Shown: piece after piece, positions 6,975 to 15,033 of the stretch | Numbering within the stretch: the stretch's first letter is position 1 | Layout: each line of letters opens with the position of its first letter | From: Anaerolinea sp. | Lineage (GTDB): Bacteria; Chloroflexota; Anaerolineae; Anaerolineales; Anaerolineaceae | Length of the DNA: 15,891 nt | Direction: 5' to 3' | NCBI GenBank assembly: GCA_020216845.1 | Contig: JAIWNK010000159.1 | Location: 1 to 15,891, forward strand | Position numbers and translations under genes: made by a program | Notes under the pieces: model-generated | Databases searched by the model: none | What the model saw: the letters and a program-made list of their open reading frames with translations, nothing else | Told to the model about the DNA's origin: nothing

Positions 6975-6990
6975 GATAGAAAGGAGAAAT

Positions 6991-8439
6991 ATGAAACTAA
7001 CGTATACAGGTCACCCTTTTTATGACGTAGGGTTAGCAACCATCGTAGCAATGTCTGAGAAAAACGGCCCAGAAGAGCTCGAAGAAAGCGACCTGGAGAA
7101 AATGGCCGCCTATATCCAGGAAAATTACGTCGTCAATCCACTCAAATCTTTTCTCACGGTTGCTTTTCCAAACTCCGGTTTTGTTCAACCCGCCTATGAA
7201 TCTCAGCCCGAGAAGCGAATTGAATATGCACAAGTTGTCAGTCAGGCCTATCAACAAGATGATTTTCTCGATGAGATAGATCCCTTCAATGGTCTTCCCG
7301 TACCCAAAGTACGATACAGCCTGAAGAATGAAATTCCACTCGGATATGCCTTTCGAGAACACGTTCCTCTGCTAACAGGCCATGGGTACATCAACTTTCA
7401 TGCCGAAGCCAATAATGGATTGCCCCTAAGCGGCGTCAGTCTGTTAATTTTTCAGGCATTGCCAATGGGCTGCTTCAAGGTGAGTGGAAAATTGCTGGCT
7501 GTGCATAGCGACGATGCAACGATTCTGCAAAAATTTGCTGCTCAAGCCTTGCTTTTTAATCGCAAGGCAGTTTTGGCTGCCAAAGCCGCCCAAGAAAAAA
7601 AGATGCCAGAAAATGAACGGCATGCCCGAACTTTGCTGATTGAAAAATTAAGCGAGATCGAGCAACAGCGCAAAGATTTGCCAGATGAGACACCGGCAAC
7701 CCTTACCGCATATCATTTCAGCAATAGCGGCCAGGGCGCAGAGCTTACTATCTACCCCCTGCCAATGGAAGTGGGCGACTTCTTACGCTCCTTATTACGC
7801 AACCCCAAATATGAAACATCCTGGAAAGCCCTTGTGCAACGCGGATGGCAACTGGTTAAGAGCAAGAAAAGCGACACTCTCCCCCAATACAACAGGCTCT
7901 ATGAAGACTTGTTCAACCTGCCTGAAAATGCCGGATCGTTCATCAGCACCTACTTGCTACGCCGTCCCACCCGCCAACGCTCAACCGATGATCCAACCAC
8001 CACCTACACCTTGCACAAAGAAGCCAATCTCATTTCATGGGATTTAACCAATCTATTTCTCAGAAAGGTATTGAAAATGGAGAAAAATCGCATCGAACAA
8101 ATTCGCATTTTGGCTGACGCACTGGCCGACTATATTTCACAAGAAAACGATCAACGCTTGTTCACCCGCCTGCTCTACGTCAAACGCTATGACGACCTGC
8201 GAATAGCGCTGATTAAGGCCAGTCAAGCTTCTGTGCGGCTTGGCAAGCCACCGCTCGTTACACTCGACGGGTTCGTTGAGGTATTTGAAGTTGGCAATGA
8301 TTTGCCATATGCCGATTGGAAACTAGGCCGTGACCTGTTGCTCATCCGGTTGATTGAACAGCTATACCAAAAAAGCTGGTTGCAAACCCATGTGGATCAA
8401 CTGCCCGTCGAAAGCGACGAAGCAGACCAAACAGAATAA
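6991..8439 (+). CDS. cas8b1: Cas8b1/Cst1-like Cascade large subunit lacking the CXXC-CXXC zinc ribbon
   Basis: The N-terminus (YTGHPFYDVGLATIVAM, then L-x3-D-LEKMAAYI and VAFPNSGF) matches the style of Cst1, the large subunit of the I-B (Tneap) Cascade, which recognises the PAM and recruits Cas3. The 482-residue length and the position just before cas7 and cas5 fit. Cst1 proteins are named for two CXXC motifs. In this protein the corresponding places read DPFNG (98-102, where a CxxCG would be expected) and GVSLLIFQALPMG (148-160, where C-x2-C-x5-ALPLG would be expected). C161 is the only cysteine in the whole protein, so the zinc site is lost. The fold around it seems to be kept. AAAGGAG at 6980-6986 supports ATG 6991. 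The assignment rests on motif memory and context; a distant Cas8 variant is the alternative within the same role. Confidence 0.8.
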   Translation: MKLTYTGHPFYDVGLATIVAMSEKNGPEELEESDLEKMAAYIQENYVVNPLKSFLTVAFPNSGFVQPAYESQPEKRIEYAQVVSQAYQQDDFLDEIDPFNGLPVPKVRYSLKNEIPLGYAFREHVPLLTGHGYINFHAEANNGLPLSGVSLLIFQALPMGCFKVSGKLLAVHSDDATILQKFAAQALLFNRKAVLAAKAAQEKKMPENERHARTLLIEKLSEIEQQRKDLPDETPATLTAYHFSNSGQGAELTIYPLPMEVGDFLRSLLRNPKYETSWKALVQRGWQLVKSKKSDTLPQYNRLYEDLFNLPENAGSFISTYLLRRPTRQRSTDDPTTTYTLHKEANLISWDLTNLFLRKVLKMEKNRIEQIRILADALADYISQENDQRLFTRLLYVKRYDDLRIALIKASQASVRLGKPPLVTLDGFVEVFEVGNDLPYADWKLGRDLLLIRLIEQLYQKSWLQTHVDQLPVESDEADQTE

Positions 8440-8465
8440 AACTTTTTTGATCGGAGGATTGTACA

Positions 8466-9548
8466 ATGTCTTTTCTCAACGGAGTATTTCTATTGGATGC
8501 GCCTGCATCAGCGCTGAATAACATCGGCAAGATCGAAGGCGCCAGCACCGACAACACCGTCGGCGTCAAAAGCATTTCAACCCGCGAGGGTTCATACCCC
8601 TATGTGTCTGCACAAGCCTTTCGCTATTGGCTGCGGACAACGCTGGAAAACGGCCCCTGGGGCTGGCAAGCTGCGCCAATCTTTCGCGAAAACAAAATAG
8701 CCTATACAGACGGCAACCCAATACGCTATTGGGATGACGATTTGTTTGGCTACATGCGCGCCCAATCAAAAAAAGCATCAGCCGCTGAATCACGCAAAGC
8801 CGATGCGGGACGCAGTGAAGAAACACTCACAGCCGACACAATTACCCGAGTTTCTCCTTTCCGGGTTAGCACACTCGTATCCATCGCCCCCGTTCGTCTA
8901 GTCGAAGACTTTGGCGTCATGTCTCGTCATGAAGGTGACCCCGTTCCACACGAACATCAGTTTTATCGTGCCACACTCAAAGGATTGCTCTCCCTCGATC
9001 TCCACGCAGCTGGCACCTTTAGTTATCGTAAGAAAACTGGCTACTTAAACCTGGACGAAGAACGCAAGAAAGAAGCGCAACAAAAAGGCCTGGAACATCT
9101 GGAAGAGCAAAAATCGTACCGTTTGAGCACACAACAACGCCTGGAACGTATCTCAGCCCTTTTACAGGGTCTGGCACAGTTGGAAGGCGGCGCCAAGCTA
9201 GCCTTGCATTACACCGATGTCAACCCACCTTTGCTGATTCTGGCCGTCACACGAGGCGGAAACCACATCTTTGCACGCATCATTGGCCGCGACAAGCTAG
9301 ATCGGCCCACCCTACAAATCAATGCGCTGGCCGAAGCCATGGACGTGTTCGCGGATGACTTGCTTTCTCCAATTTGGATTGGTTGGGCACAAGGATATCT
9401 TGACGAACAACGCGCCCTACTGGAAACAGAATTGAACGAAGGCGGCAGCCTGTTTGCTCACCACGAACATATTCAAATTGCACACCCACGCCAGGCAATA
9501 CAAGCAGCCATCTCAGCATTAAATCAACACCCCGAATGGCTAGCGTAA
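8466..9548 (+). CDS. cas7: Cas7/Cst2 (DevR family) Cascade backbone subunit
   Basis: This 360-residue protein is the crRNA-binding backbone subunit, present in several copies per complex. The segment GSYPYVSAQAFRYWLRTTLE (42-61) matches the YVSaQaiRraLR signature of the DevR/Cst2 family of Cas7 RAMP proteins. An RVSPFRVSTLVSIAPV stretch (128-143) and a charged, Gln/Lys/Glu-rich helical segment (about 198-235) follow. Start: GGAGG lies about 8 nt before ATG 8466. The gap after cas8 is 26 bases, so the genes are co-transcribed. The gene is followed by a perfect hairpin (9558-9579) before cas5, which may set the ratio of Cas7 to the following subunits. Confidence 0.9.
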   Translation: MSFLNGVFLLDAPASALNNIGKIEGASTDNTVGVKSISTREGSYPYVSAQAFRYWLRTTLENGPWGWQAAPIFRENKIAYTDGNPIRYWDDDLFGYMRAQSKKASAAESRKADAGRSEETLTADTITRVSPFRVSTLVSIAPVRLVEDFGVMSRHEGDPVPHEHQFYRATLKGLLSLDLHAAGTFSYRKKTGYLNLDEERKKEAQQKGLEHLEEQKSYRLSTQQRLERISALLQGLAQLEGGAKLALHYTDVNPPLLILAVTRGGNHIFARIIGRDKLDRPTLQINALAEAMDVFADDLLSPIWIGWAQGYLDEQRALLETELNEGGSLFAHHEHIQIAHPRQAIQAAISALNQHPEWLA

Positions 9549-9557
9549 CGATTACAC

Positions 9558-9579
9558 CCTTTTGTTACAACACAAAAGG
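9558..9579 (+). promoter_or_regulatory. Perfect hairpin between cas7 and cas5
   Basis: CCTTTTGT (9558-9565) and ACAAAAGG (9572-9579) are exact complements around a 6-nt loop. No T tract follows; the cas5 ribosome site AGGAGG (9584-9589) comes 4 nt later. It fits an mRNA-stabilising or processing hairpin at the 3' end of cas7 better than a terminator, because cas5 and the rest of the operon have no other promoter that I can see. Confidence 0.5.
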
Positions 9580-9597
9580 AGTCAGGAGGCTTAAGCC

Positions 9598-10350
9598 ATG
9601 CAAGTTCTAAAAATTGTTGCGGAAGGGGCCATCACCTCGTTTCGATACCCACACTTCATGCAAGGTGTTCAGCCAACGTATGAAATGCCCCCACCCGCCA
9701 CACTTTACGGGCACATTGCCAGCGCACTAGGAGAATGGTTTGACCCACAAGGCGTACAGTTTGCAATCTGCTTTTCGTTCCTAAAACGCGCCCAAGAGGT
9801 GGAAAGTACCATTTTGCTTTCAGAAGCAGGTGGAAAGCTGGAAGTTCCCAATGCGCCTCCCAAAGTACTCGAAGGCAATGTCAACCCCTTTACCCGCGAG
9901 GTGTTATTTGAACCCAGAATGACCCTCTATCTCAATCAACCCCAATGGAAAGAAGCCTTTCTACACCCTCGATATGCTGTCGCATTGGGGCGTTCACAAG
10001 ATCTGTTTTTTTACCGGGAAGTATCGCTTGTCAACCTGATCCCGGTATCATCCGCCTACCTGGAAAACACCTTGTTACCCTACTCGATGGCACGTCGCAT
10101 TGGACGCGGACAAGTTGTCACCATGCCTCGCTTGCTAGATCTAGAACACAAGCGCAAGCCATCATTTGAACGCTACCTTGTATTGCGGAACCGAAGCTCA
10201 AGCACAGAATGGCTATCCTTTCCTGATGATCCGCCGCTGCAATTGTGGGCAGAGTCGGAATTAGCAAAAGGGACAGATAACGAACCGTGCGGGATTGTCT
10301 TTCTAAATTGGTTGCCGGAGGAAAATGGGAACCCCACCCTGCTTGCCTAA
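9598..10350 (+). CDS. cas5: Cas5t Cascade subunit
   Basis: This 250-residue RAMP protein is expected to hold the 5' handle of the crRNA and contact Cas8 and the terminal Cas7. The N-terminus has the typical Cas5 beta strand followed by a proline-rich turn: SFRYPHF (14-20) and PTYEMPPPATLYGHIASALG (26-45), matching the family pattern xxPPPttlyGllaxxlG. The length is normal for Cas5t/Cas5b. ATG 9598 is 8 nt after AGGAGG. Its last 26 bases overlap the start of cas3, which suggests translational coupling. No extra catalytic motif is seen, as expected in a system with a separate Cas6. Confidence 0.88.
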   Translation: MQVLKIVAEGAITSFRYPHFMQGVQPTYEMPPPATLYGHIASALGEWFDPQGVQFAICFSFLKRAQEVESTILLSEAGGKLEVPNAPPKVLEGNVNPFTREVLFEPRMTLYLNQPQWKEAFLHPRYAVALGRSQDLFFYREVSLVNLIPVSSAYLENTLLPYSMARRIGRGQVVTMPRLLDLEHKRKPSFERYLVLRNRSSSTEWLSFPDDPPLQLWAESELAKGTDNEPCGIVFLNWLPEENGNPTLLA

Positions 10351-12745
10351 AAACCTGGATGCAACCTGGGCAAAAAGCAGCATCCAAGACGGATTACCGG
10401 GCCAATCCCTTGTCCAACATACATGGGAGGCCCTGGCACGCCTGAGCGATTTGGCACACCTACGCCCAAATCTGACCTTGTGGCCGCGCTTTTCGTTTTG
10501 GAATATTGCATTTTGGGCAACCTGGCTCCATGATTGGGGAAAAGTTGCGCAGGGCTTTCAAAAAGCCCTGCGCAACGGCCCGCGTTGGAGCTATCGTCAT
10601 GAAGTTCTTTCCATTGCATTTAGCGACTGCGTTTGCGCCGATTGGCCCGAAACTGATCATCTCTTACTAACCGCCATGATTGTGACCCATCACCGGGATT
10701 TGGCTGACATCACCGAAAAATATCTGATTGACGAAGAAGATGAAGAAGATGATCCGCTACAACATCTGGTAACAGAAGTCACCCCGGCAGACTTCAATGC
10801 GCTATGGCTCTGGCCCACACAATGTGCAAGAGCGTGGATTGAAGCGCTTGGCATGGAAGAATTAGGAGTATGCCCACCCAGTCGCAGGCCGGCGCCATCG
10901 TTCGAGCAATGGAAAACCCTCGCTGCCGGAAAGATTAAACAGCGGTTGAAAAACCTTTCCGAATGGGTTGAAAATGAGAAACAAAGCTCTGAACAATGGC
11001 GTCTTATACAACAAATCCAACGTCCCGTTTCAGCTGAATACCCCTGGCTAGAAGAATATCAAGCTCTCCCTGCTCCGCTCTTGCGAATGGAAGGAATCTT
11101 GGGAAGAGGTGTGATCATTCAATCCGATCATCTTGCTTCAGCTCAAACCGGCCCGCTGCCCCGATTTTCATCCTCACGCCTCCCCAGCACACTCCAACAG
11201 CAAGGGCTGTCCTGGGCAAATCTATATCCGCATCAGCAAATTTGCGCACGAACTCGCGGGCAAGCTATCCTCTGTGCCCCAACTGGAAGCGGGAAAACAG
11301 AATCAGCCTTGTTTTGGGCGATAAACCAATCAAGCGAACGTCTCTTCTACACACTGCCATATCAGGCAAGCCTCAACGCCATGTACGCCCGCCTAAACGC
11401 GCTGTTTCCCAATCAGGTTGGGCTATTACACGGACGTAGCACATTAAGTCTCTATCGGCGCTACATGGAACAATCTTACGAGCCAGCTGCCGCACAAAAA
11501 TTAGCGCGGGAACAACGAAATTTATCCGGCTTACCCTATTACCCATTACGGGTCTTCACCCCTTACCAAATGTTGAAAACCGCCTTTCAATTAAAAGGCT
11601 ACGAAGCGCTGTTAACTGATTTTGCCGAAGCTTCTTTCATCTTCGATGAAATCCACGCCTATGAACCAACTCGTCTGGCAATGATTCTTGCGACCGTAAA
11701 GCTTCTTCGCCAAACTTTCAACGCCAAATTCTTTTTTATGTCGGCAACCCTGCCACAGGTGATTCAAAATGCCATTGAAACCACCCTGGGCCAACCCACC
11801 ATCATTCGTGCCTCGTCGGAGATCTACCAACGATTTCAGCGTCACCGCTTAAGCTTAATGCCAGGGGATATGTTAGAAGAACGCAATCTCAACAAAATCC
11901 TCACGGCGTTTCAAAGCGGACAACAGGTTCTGGTTACCTGCAACACAGTACGTCGCTGCCAACAAATATATCAATGGTTCAAAGAACGATTACCAGATGA
12001 TGCGCCCTTATTTTTACTCCACGGGCGCTTCAATGGTCGTGATCGAGTGCAAAAAGAACAAGCGATGATCTCCCGCTGCGGCATAGGCGCAGAACGTCAT
12101 CCCGCTTTGTTGGTTGCAACTCAGGTTGTGGAAGTAAGTCTAAACCTCGACTTAGATGTCTTATTTAGTGACCCTGCTCCCCTGGAAGCACTCTGGCAAC
12201 GCTTTGGACGAGTCAACCGTCTGGGCAACCGTCCGCCCGCCCCGGTATACATTTTTCAAGAACCGCTCACCTTCCCTTACATTTACAGCGACGAACTGCT
12301 TGCACAAACCTTAAATCAACTGCAGACGATCACTCACAATGGAGATCTGTTGCTAAATGAGGCGCTTGTTCAAAACTGGTTGGATGCCATCTACACAGGC
12401 CCCATCTTAAAACAGTGGCAAGACGAATACGACAAATCTTATCACGAATTTGAAACATTGTTCATCAATCATTTAATGCCCTTCGCCTCTGAACCTGGCA
12501 TGGATGAAGCCTTTGACCAACTATTCGATGGATTGGAAGTCTTACCACAAAGCCTGTATGACCTCTATCAACAACTTGACAGCACTGGCCTTAAACTAGA
12601 AGCATCGGCGCTTCTCGTACCCATCAGTTGGGGAAAATTCCATGCTCTGGCCAACCGTGGAAAAGTGTTGCCTTATGAAAAAGGTCAGCCGCGCATCATT
12701 GATGCACCATACACATCAGAAAGTGGGTTAAATTTCGATGAATGA
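10325..12745 (+). CDS. cas3: Cas3 nuclease-helicase (HD + DExH)
   Basis: Cas3 is recruited to DNA-bound Cascade, then nicks and degrades the displaced strand. The N-terminal HD nuclease is complete by motif: H32 (QHT), H69-D70 (LHDWGK), H92 (YRHE), H122-H123. A superfamily 2 helicase follows: Walker A APTGSGKTES (318-327), DEIH (441-444, a DExH variant of the usual DEVH), SATLP (473-477), and motifs V-VI around 598-632 (VATQVVEVSLNLDLDVLF ending in QRFGRVNR). The C-terminal domain is about 640-806. An acidic run DEEDEEDD (136-143) sits just after the HD core. At 806 residues it is typical for single-chain Cas3. The start overlaps cas5 by 26 bases and has GGAGG (10317-10321) close by, at only 3 nt. 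Its end overlaps cas6 by 8 bases. Confidence 0.95.
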   Translation: MGTPPCLPKNLDATWAKSSIQDGLPGQSLVQHTWEALARLSDLAHLRPNLTLWPRFSFWNIAFWATWLHDWGKVAQGFQKALRNGPRWSYRHEVLSIAFSDCVCADWPETDHLLLTAMIVTHHRDLADITEKYLIDEEDEEDDPLQHLVTEVTPADFNALWLWPTQCARAWIEALGMEELGVCPPSRRPAPSFEQWKTLAAGKIKQRLKNLSEWVENEKQSSEQWRLIQQIQRPVSAEYPWLEEYQALPAPLLRMEGILGRGVIIQSDHLASAQTGPLPRFSSSRLPSTLQQQGLSWANLYPHQQICARTRGQAILCAPTGSGKTESALFWAINQSSERLFYTLPYQASLNAMYARLNALFPNQVGLLHGRSTLSLYRRYMEQSYEPAAAQKLAREQRNLSGLPYYPLRVFTPYQMLKTAFQLKGYEALLTDFAEASFIFDEIHAYEPTRLAMILATVKLLRQTFNAKFFFMSATLPQVIQNAIETTLGQPTIIRASSEIYQRFQRHRLSLMPGDMLEERNLNKILTAFQSGQQVLVTCNTVRRCQQIYQWFKERLPDDAPLFLLHGRFNGRDRVQKEQAMISRCGIGAERHPALLVATQVVEVSLNLDLDVLFSDPAPLEALWQRFGRVNRLGNRPPAPVYIFQEPLTFPYIYSDELLAQTLNQLQTITHNGDLLLNEALVQNWLDAIYTGPILKQWQDEYDKSYHEFETLFINHLMPFASEPGMDEAFDQLFDGLEVLPQSLYDLYQQLDSTGLKLEASALLVPISWGKFHALANRGKVLPYEKGQPRIIDAPYTSESGLNFDE

Positions 12746-13733
12746 TCTGTTCCATCTAAAAATCTACTGCTTAGAATTTGTAGCAAGAGCAACTACCCCC
12801 ATTGAGATGGGAGAATATAAAGGCTCTGCTTTGCGCGGCGCCTGGCAAAGCTATTTGCAAGCATCCTTTTGTGGCGTTCCCCCCTCAATGCGAAGCGATC
12901 CCATTCACCAACAAGCCTGCCCCGTTTGCTACCTCACCAGCCGTGAAACAAACAGCGAGACCCGCCGCCCCTATGCACTCCGTCCCCCTCTCTCGCGGCA
13001 GGCCTGTTATCAAAGCGGGGAAAAATTTGTCTTTGGCTTTCAATTATTTGGGAATACCCAGGCTATTTTTCCCTATGTTTTATTGGCCGCCCGTGAAATG
13101 GGCAGAGACCGCGGCATTGGAAGAAACCCCCAAACCGCCAAGCAACGCGGCTACTTTGAACTGCTGGAAGTAAACAACCTCTTACCCTTCACCAATCAAC
13201 GTATCCCTGTTCTTAAAAATGGTGACAGCACTATTCATCCACCCTCTTTAGCGGTTGAGCCACAATTAATCAGCCAAATATGTGAACAATGGTTGCCTGA
13301 CCTGAACAACGGACGAACCCTCAAGATCGATTTGCTGACCCCCTTAAGGCTCATCAACAAAGAACATCTAATGCGCGTCTTCGATCCTCTCGTCTTCTTC
13401 CAGCGGCTGCTCGAACGATTGGCAGACCTTTCAGAGCAATATGGCGACCCACCATTTTCGGAAAAAAAATCCACTCTTGGCGACCTGGTCAATGGCTTAT
13501 CCCCCATGGCACAAAATATACGTCTGGTTCAAGATAATACCTACTGGTGGGATATAAGCGGCTATTCTAACCGACTGGGACGCTCACAGCCACTGGGTGG
13601 ATTGGTGGGCAGTGTTCATCTAGCCGCGGATGATTGGAGCGAGCTTCTCCCCATCTTTTTATGGGGGGAGATCGTTCAGTTAGGTAAGAACATTGTCAAA
13701 GGTGGCGGCTGGTATCACCTGGAGGTCATATGA
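12738..13733 (+). CDS. cas6: Cas6 crRNA-processing endoribonuclease
   Basis: This 331-residue RAMP protein should cut the repeat RNA to make mature crRNAs. It carries the Cas6 C-terminal signature: LGGLVGSVHL (286-295), W-G-E-I-V-QLGKNIVKGGGWYHLE, the glycine-rich strand-loop of the CRISPR_Cas6 family with G-x-G-K-x-x-x-x-G-x-G-like spacing. An N-terminal GSALRGAW (29-36) and a CPVC pair (61-64) also fit relatives. A catalytic histidine cannot be assigned with certainty from sequence alone. ATG 12738 overlaps the cas3 stop by 8 bases, so the genes are coupled. The gene's place between cas3 and cas1 differs from the usual Tneap position ahead of cas8. Confidence 0.85.
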   Translation: MNDLFHLKIYCLEFVARATTPIEMGEYKGSALRGAWQSYLQASFCGVPPSMRSDPIHQQACPVCYLTSRETNSETRRPYALRPPLSRQACYQSGEKFVFGFQLFGNTQAIFPYVLLAAREMGRDRGIGRNPQTAKQRGYFELLEVNNLLPFTNQRIPVLKNGDSTIHPPSLAVEPQLISQICEQWLPDLNNGRTLKIDLLTPLRLINKEHLMRVFDPLVFFQRLLERLADLSEQYGDPPFSEKKSTLGDLVNGLSPMAQNIRLVQDNTYWWDISGYSNRLGRSQPLGGLVGSVHLAADDWSELLPIFLWGEIVQLGKNIVKGGGWYHLEVI

Positions 13734-14767
13734 TCATTCGTCATCTCATCCTTGAGGAACCTGGATTATATCTGGGCAAACATTCTGAACGGCTGCAAGT
13801 AACCCGCGTGAAAACCAATGAGATCGTTGCGCAAGCGCCTCTCATGCATTTGGAAAGCGTGTTGATTACCAGTCGCGGCGTAAGCTTAAGCGCAGACGCT
13901 GTACATGAATGCGCAGAGCGCGGCATTCCCATTCACTTCTTGTCCGCTGTAGATAGCAGCATCGCCAGCTTATACAGCGCAGGTCTCACCGGCACAATTC
14001 TAACTCGCCGCCAACAGCTGCTAGCCTATTCCGATTCTCGCGGAACTTATTTGGCTTTTGCCTTCATCAAAGCCAAAATTCAAAACCAGGTAGCTTTTCT
14101 AAAATATGCGGCTCGTTATCGCAAAGAAACAGACCCCGAACGGTATGCGTTGATCATCCCCCTGATTGATCAGGTTTCAGAACATGTACACGAACTAAAT
14201 CGCTTACAAGAACAAAATCCGGAGTGCTGTGTAGATGACATACGCTTCTCACTCCTATCGGTAGAGGGGCGAGCAGCACAAGCCTACTGGCAAGCAATTG
14301 GCACATTGCTTATCCCCGAGCTTGAGTGGCCGGGGCGCAGAACGCGCGGAGCAAACGATGTCTTCAACAGTGCCTTGAATTACGGATATGGCATCTTATA
14401 CCACGCTATTGAGCGCGCTTGCCTGCTAGCAGGCCTCGATCCATTCGCTGGCTTTTTACATGTAGATCGTCCAGGTAAACCGAGCCTCGTTTTAGACATC
14501 ATTGAAGAGTTTCGCCAATCTGTTGTAGACCGCACAGTCTTAGCATACTTCAACAAAGGCCAAAGCCTCAACCTGGAAGAGGACGGTAAGATTGCATCGG
14601 AGAGTCGCCGCTCACTTGCCGAAAAAATCTTAGATCGTCTGGATGCGCGCGAACAAATTGGCACAGAACACTTCACCGTTCGAAGCATCATCCAACGTCA
14701 GGCCCGCCAATTAGCCGCTTTCTTACGTGGAGAACGCGACGATTATTCAAGTTATCTTTACTCATAG
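13730..14767 (+). CDS. cas1: Cas1 spacer integrase
   Basis: Cas1 is the integrase of the adaptation complex; with Cas2 it inserts new spacers at the leader end of the array. Metal ligands are in place: E179 (LLSVEGRAA), H244 (FLHVDRPGKPSL), D256 and E259 (VLDIIEEFR). The N-terminal beta domain runs about residues 1-90, then the alpha-helical catalytic domain. NDVFNSALNYGYGILY (209-224) is the standard helix signature. At 345 residues the length is normal for I-B. ATG overlaps the cas6 stop (ATGA), with GGAGG 4 nt upstream. No reverse transcriptase or other fusion is present. Confidence 0.97.
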   Translation: MIIRHLILEEPGLYLGKHSERLQVTRVKTNEIVAQAPLMHLESVLITSRGVSLSADAVHECAERGIPIHFLSAVDSSIASLYSAGLTGTILTRRQQLLAYSDSRGTYLAFAFIKAKIQNQVAFLKYAARYRKETDPERYALIIPLIDQVSEHVHELNRLQEQNPECCVDDIRFSLLSVEGRAAQAYWQAIGTLLIPELEWPGRRTRGANDVFNSALNYGYGILYHAIERACLLAGLDPFAGFLHVDRPGKPSLVLDIIEEFRQSVVDRTVLAYFNKGQSLNLEEDGKIASESRRSLAEKILDRLDAREQIGTEHFTVRSIIQRQARQLAAFLRGERDDYSSYLYS

Positions 14768-14772
14768 CTGAC

Positions 14773-15033
14773 ATGCACTGCCTTTTGATCTACGACATTC
14801 CAGATGATGCAACCCGCAATAAAGTTGCTGATTTTTGCCTGGATTATGGGCTCGATCGCATCCAATACAGCGCCTTTCTAGGAGAATTGAGCTTCAATCA
14901 CATGCAAGAGTTAATGAAAAAAATCCGCAGCAAGATCAGCACCCAACCCGCCAAAGTCCTATTGGTGCCCCTACCTGCTGACGCCTGGGAGAAACGACTT
15001 ATCCATGAAACAAAATCCCAATCCAGACCTTGA
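14773..15033 (+). CDS. cas2: Cas2
   Basis: This 86-residue ferredoxin-fold protein bridges two Cas1 dimers in the integration complex. The N-terminal strand LLIYDIPDD (4-12) carries the conserved Asp (D8), followed by the helix R-x-K-V-x-x-F-x-x-x-YGL-x-R-I-QYS, the family signature. It starts 5 bases after the cas1 stop with no clear Shine-Dalgarno site, so translation is probably coupled. The last 29 bases overlap cas4. The C-terminal tail (about 75-86) looks like extra sequence shaped by the overlap. Confidence 0.93.
   Translation: MHCLLIYDIPDDATRNKVADFCLDYGLDRIQYSAFLGELSFNHMQELMKKIRSKISTQPAKVLLVPLPADAWEKRLIHETKSQSRP

Noticed and set aside
9558..9579. Hairpin after cas7 as an intrinsic terminator
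   Set aside because: No T tract follows, and no promoter for cas5 to cas4 is visible downstream, so termination here would silence the rest of the operon.
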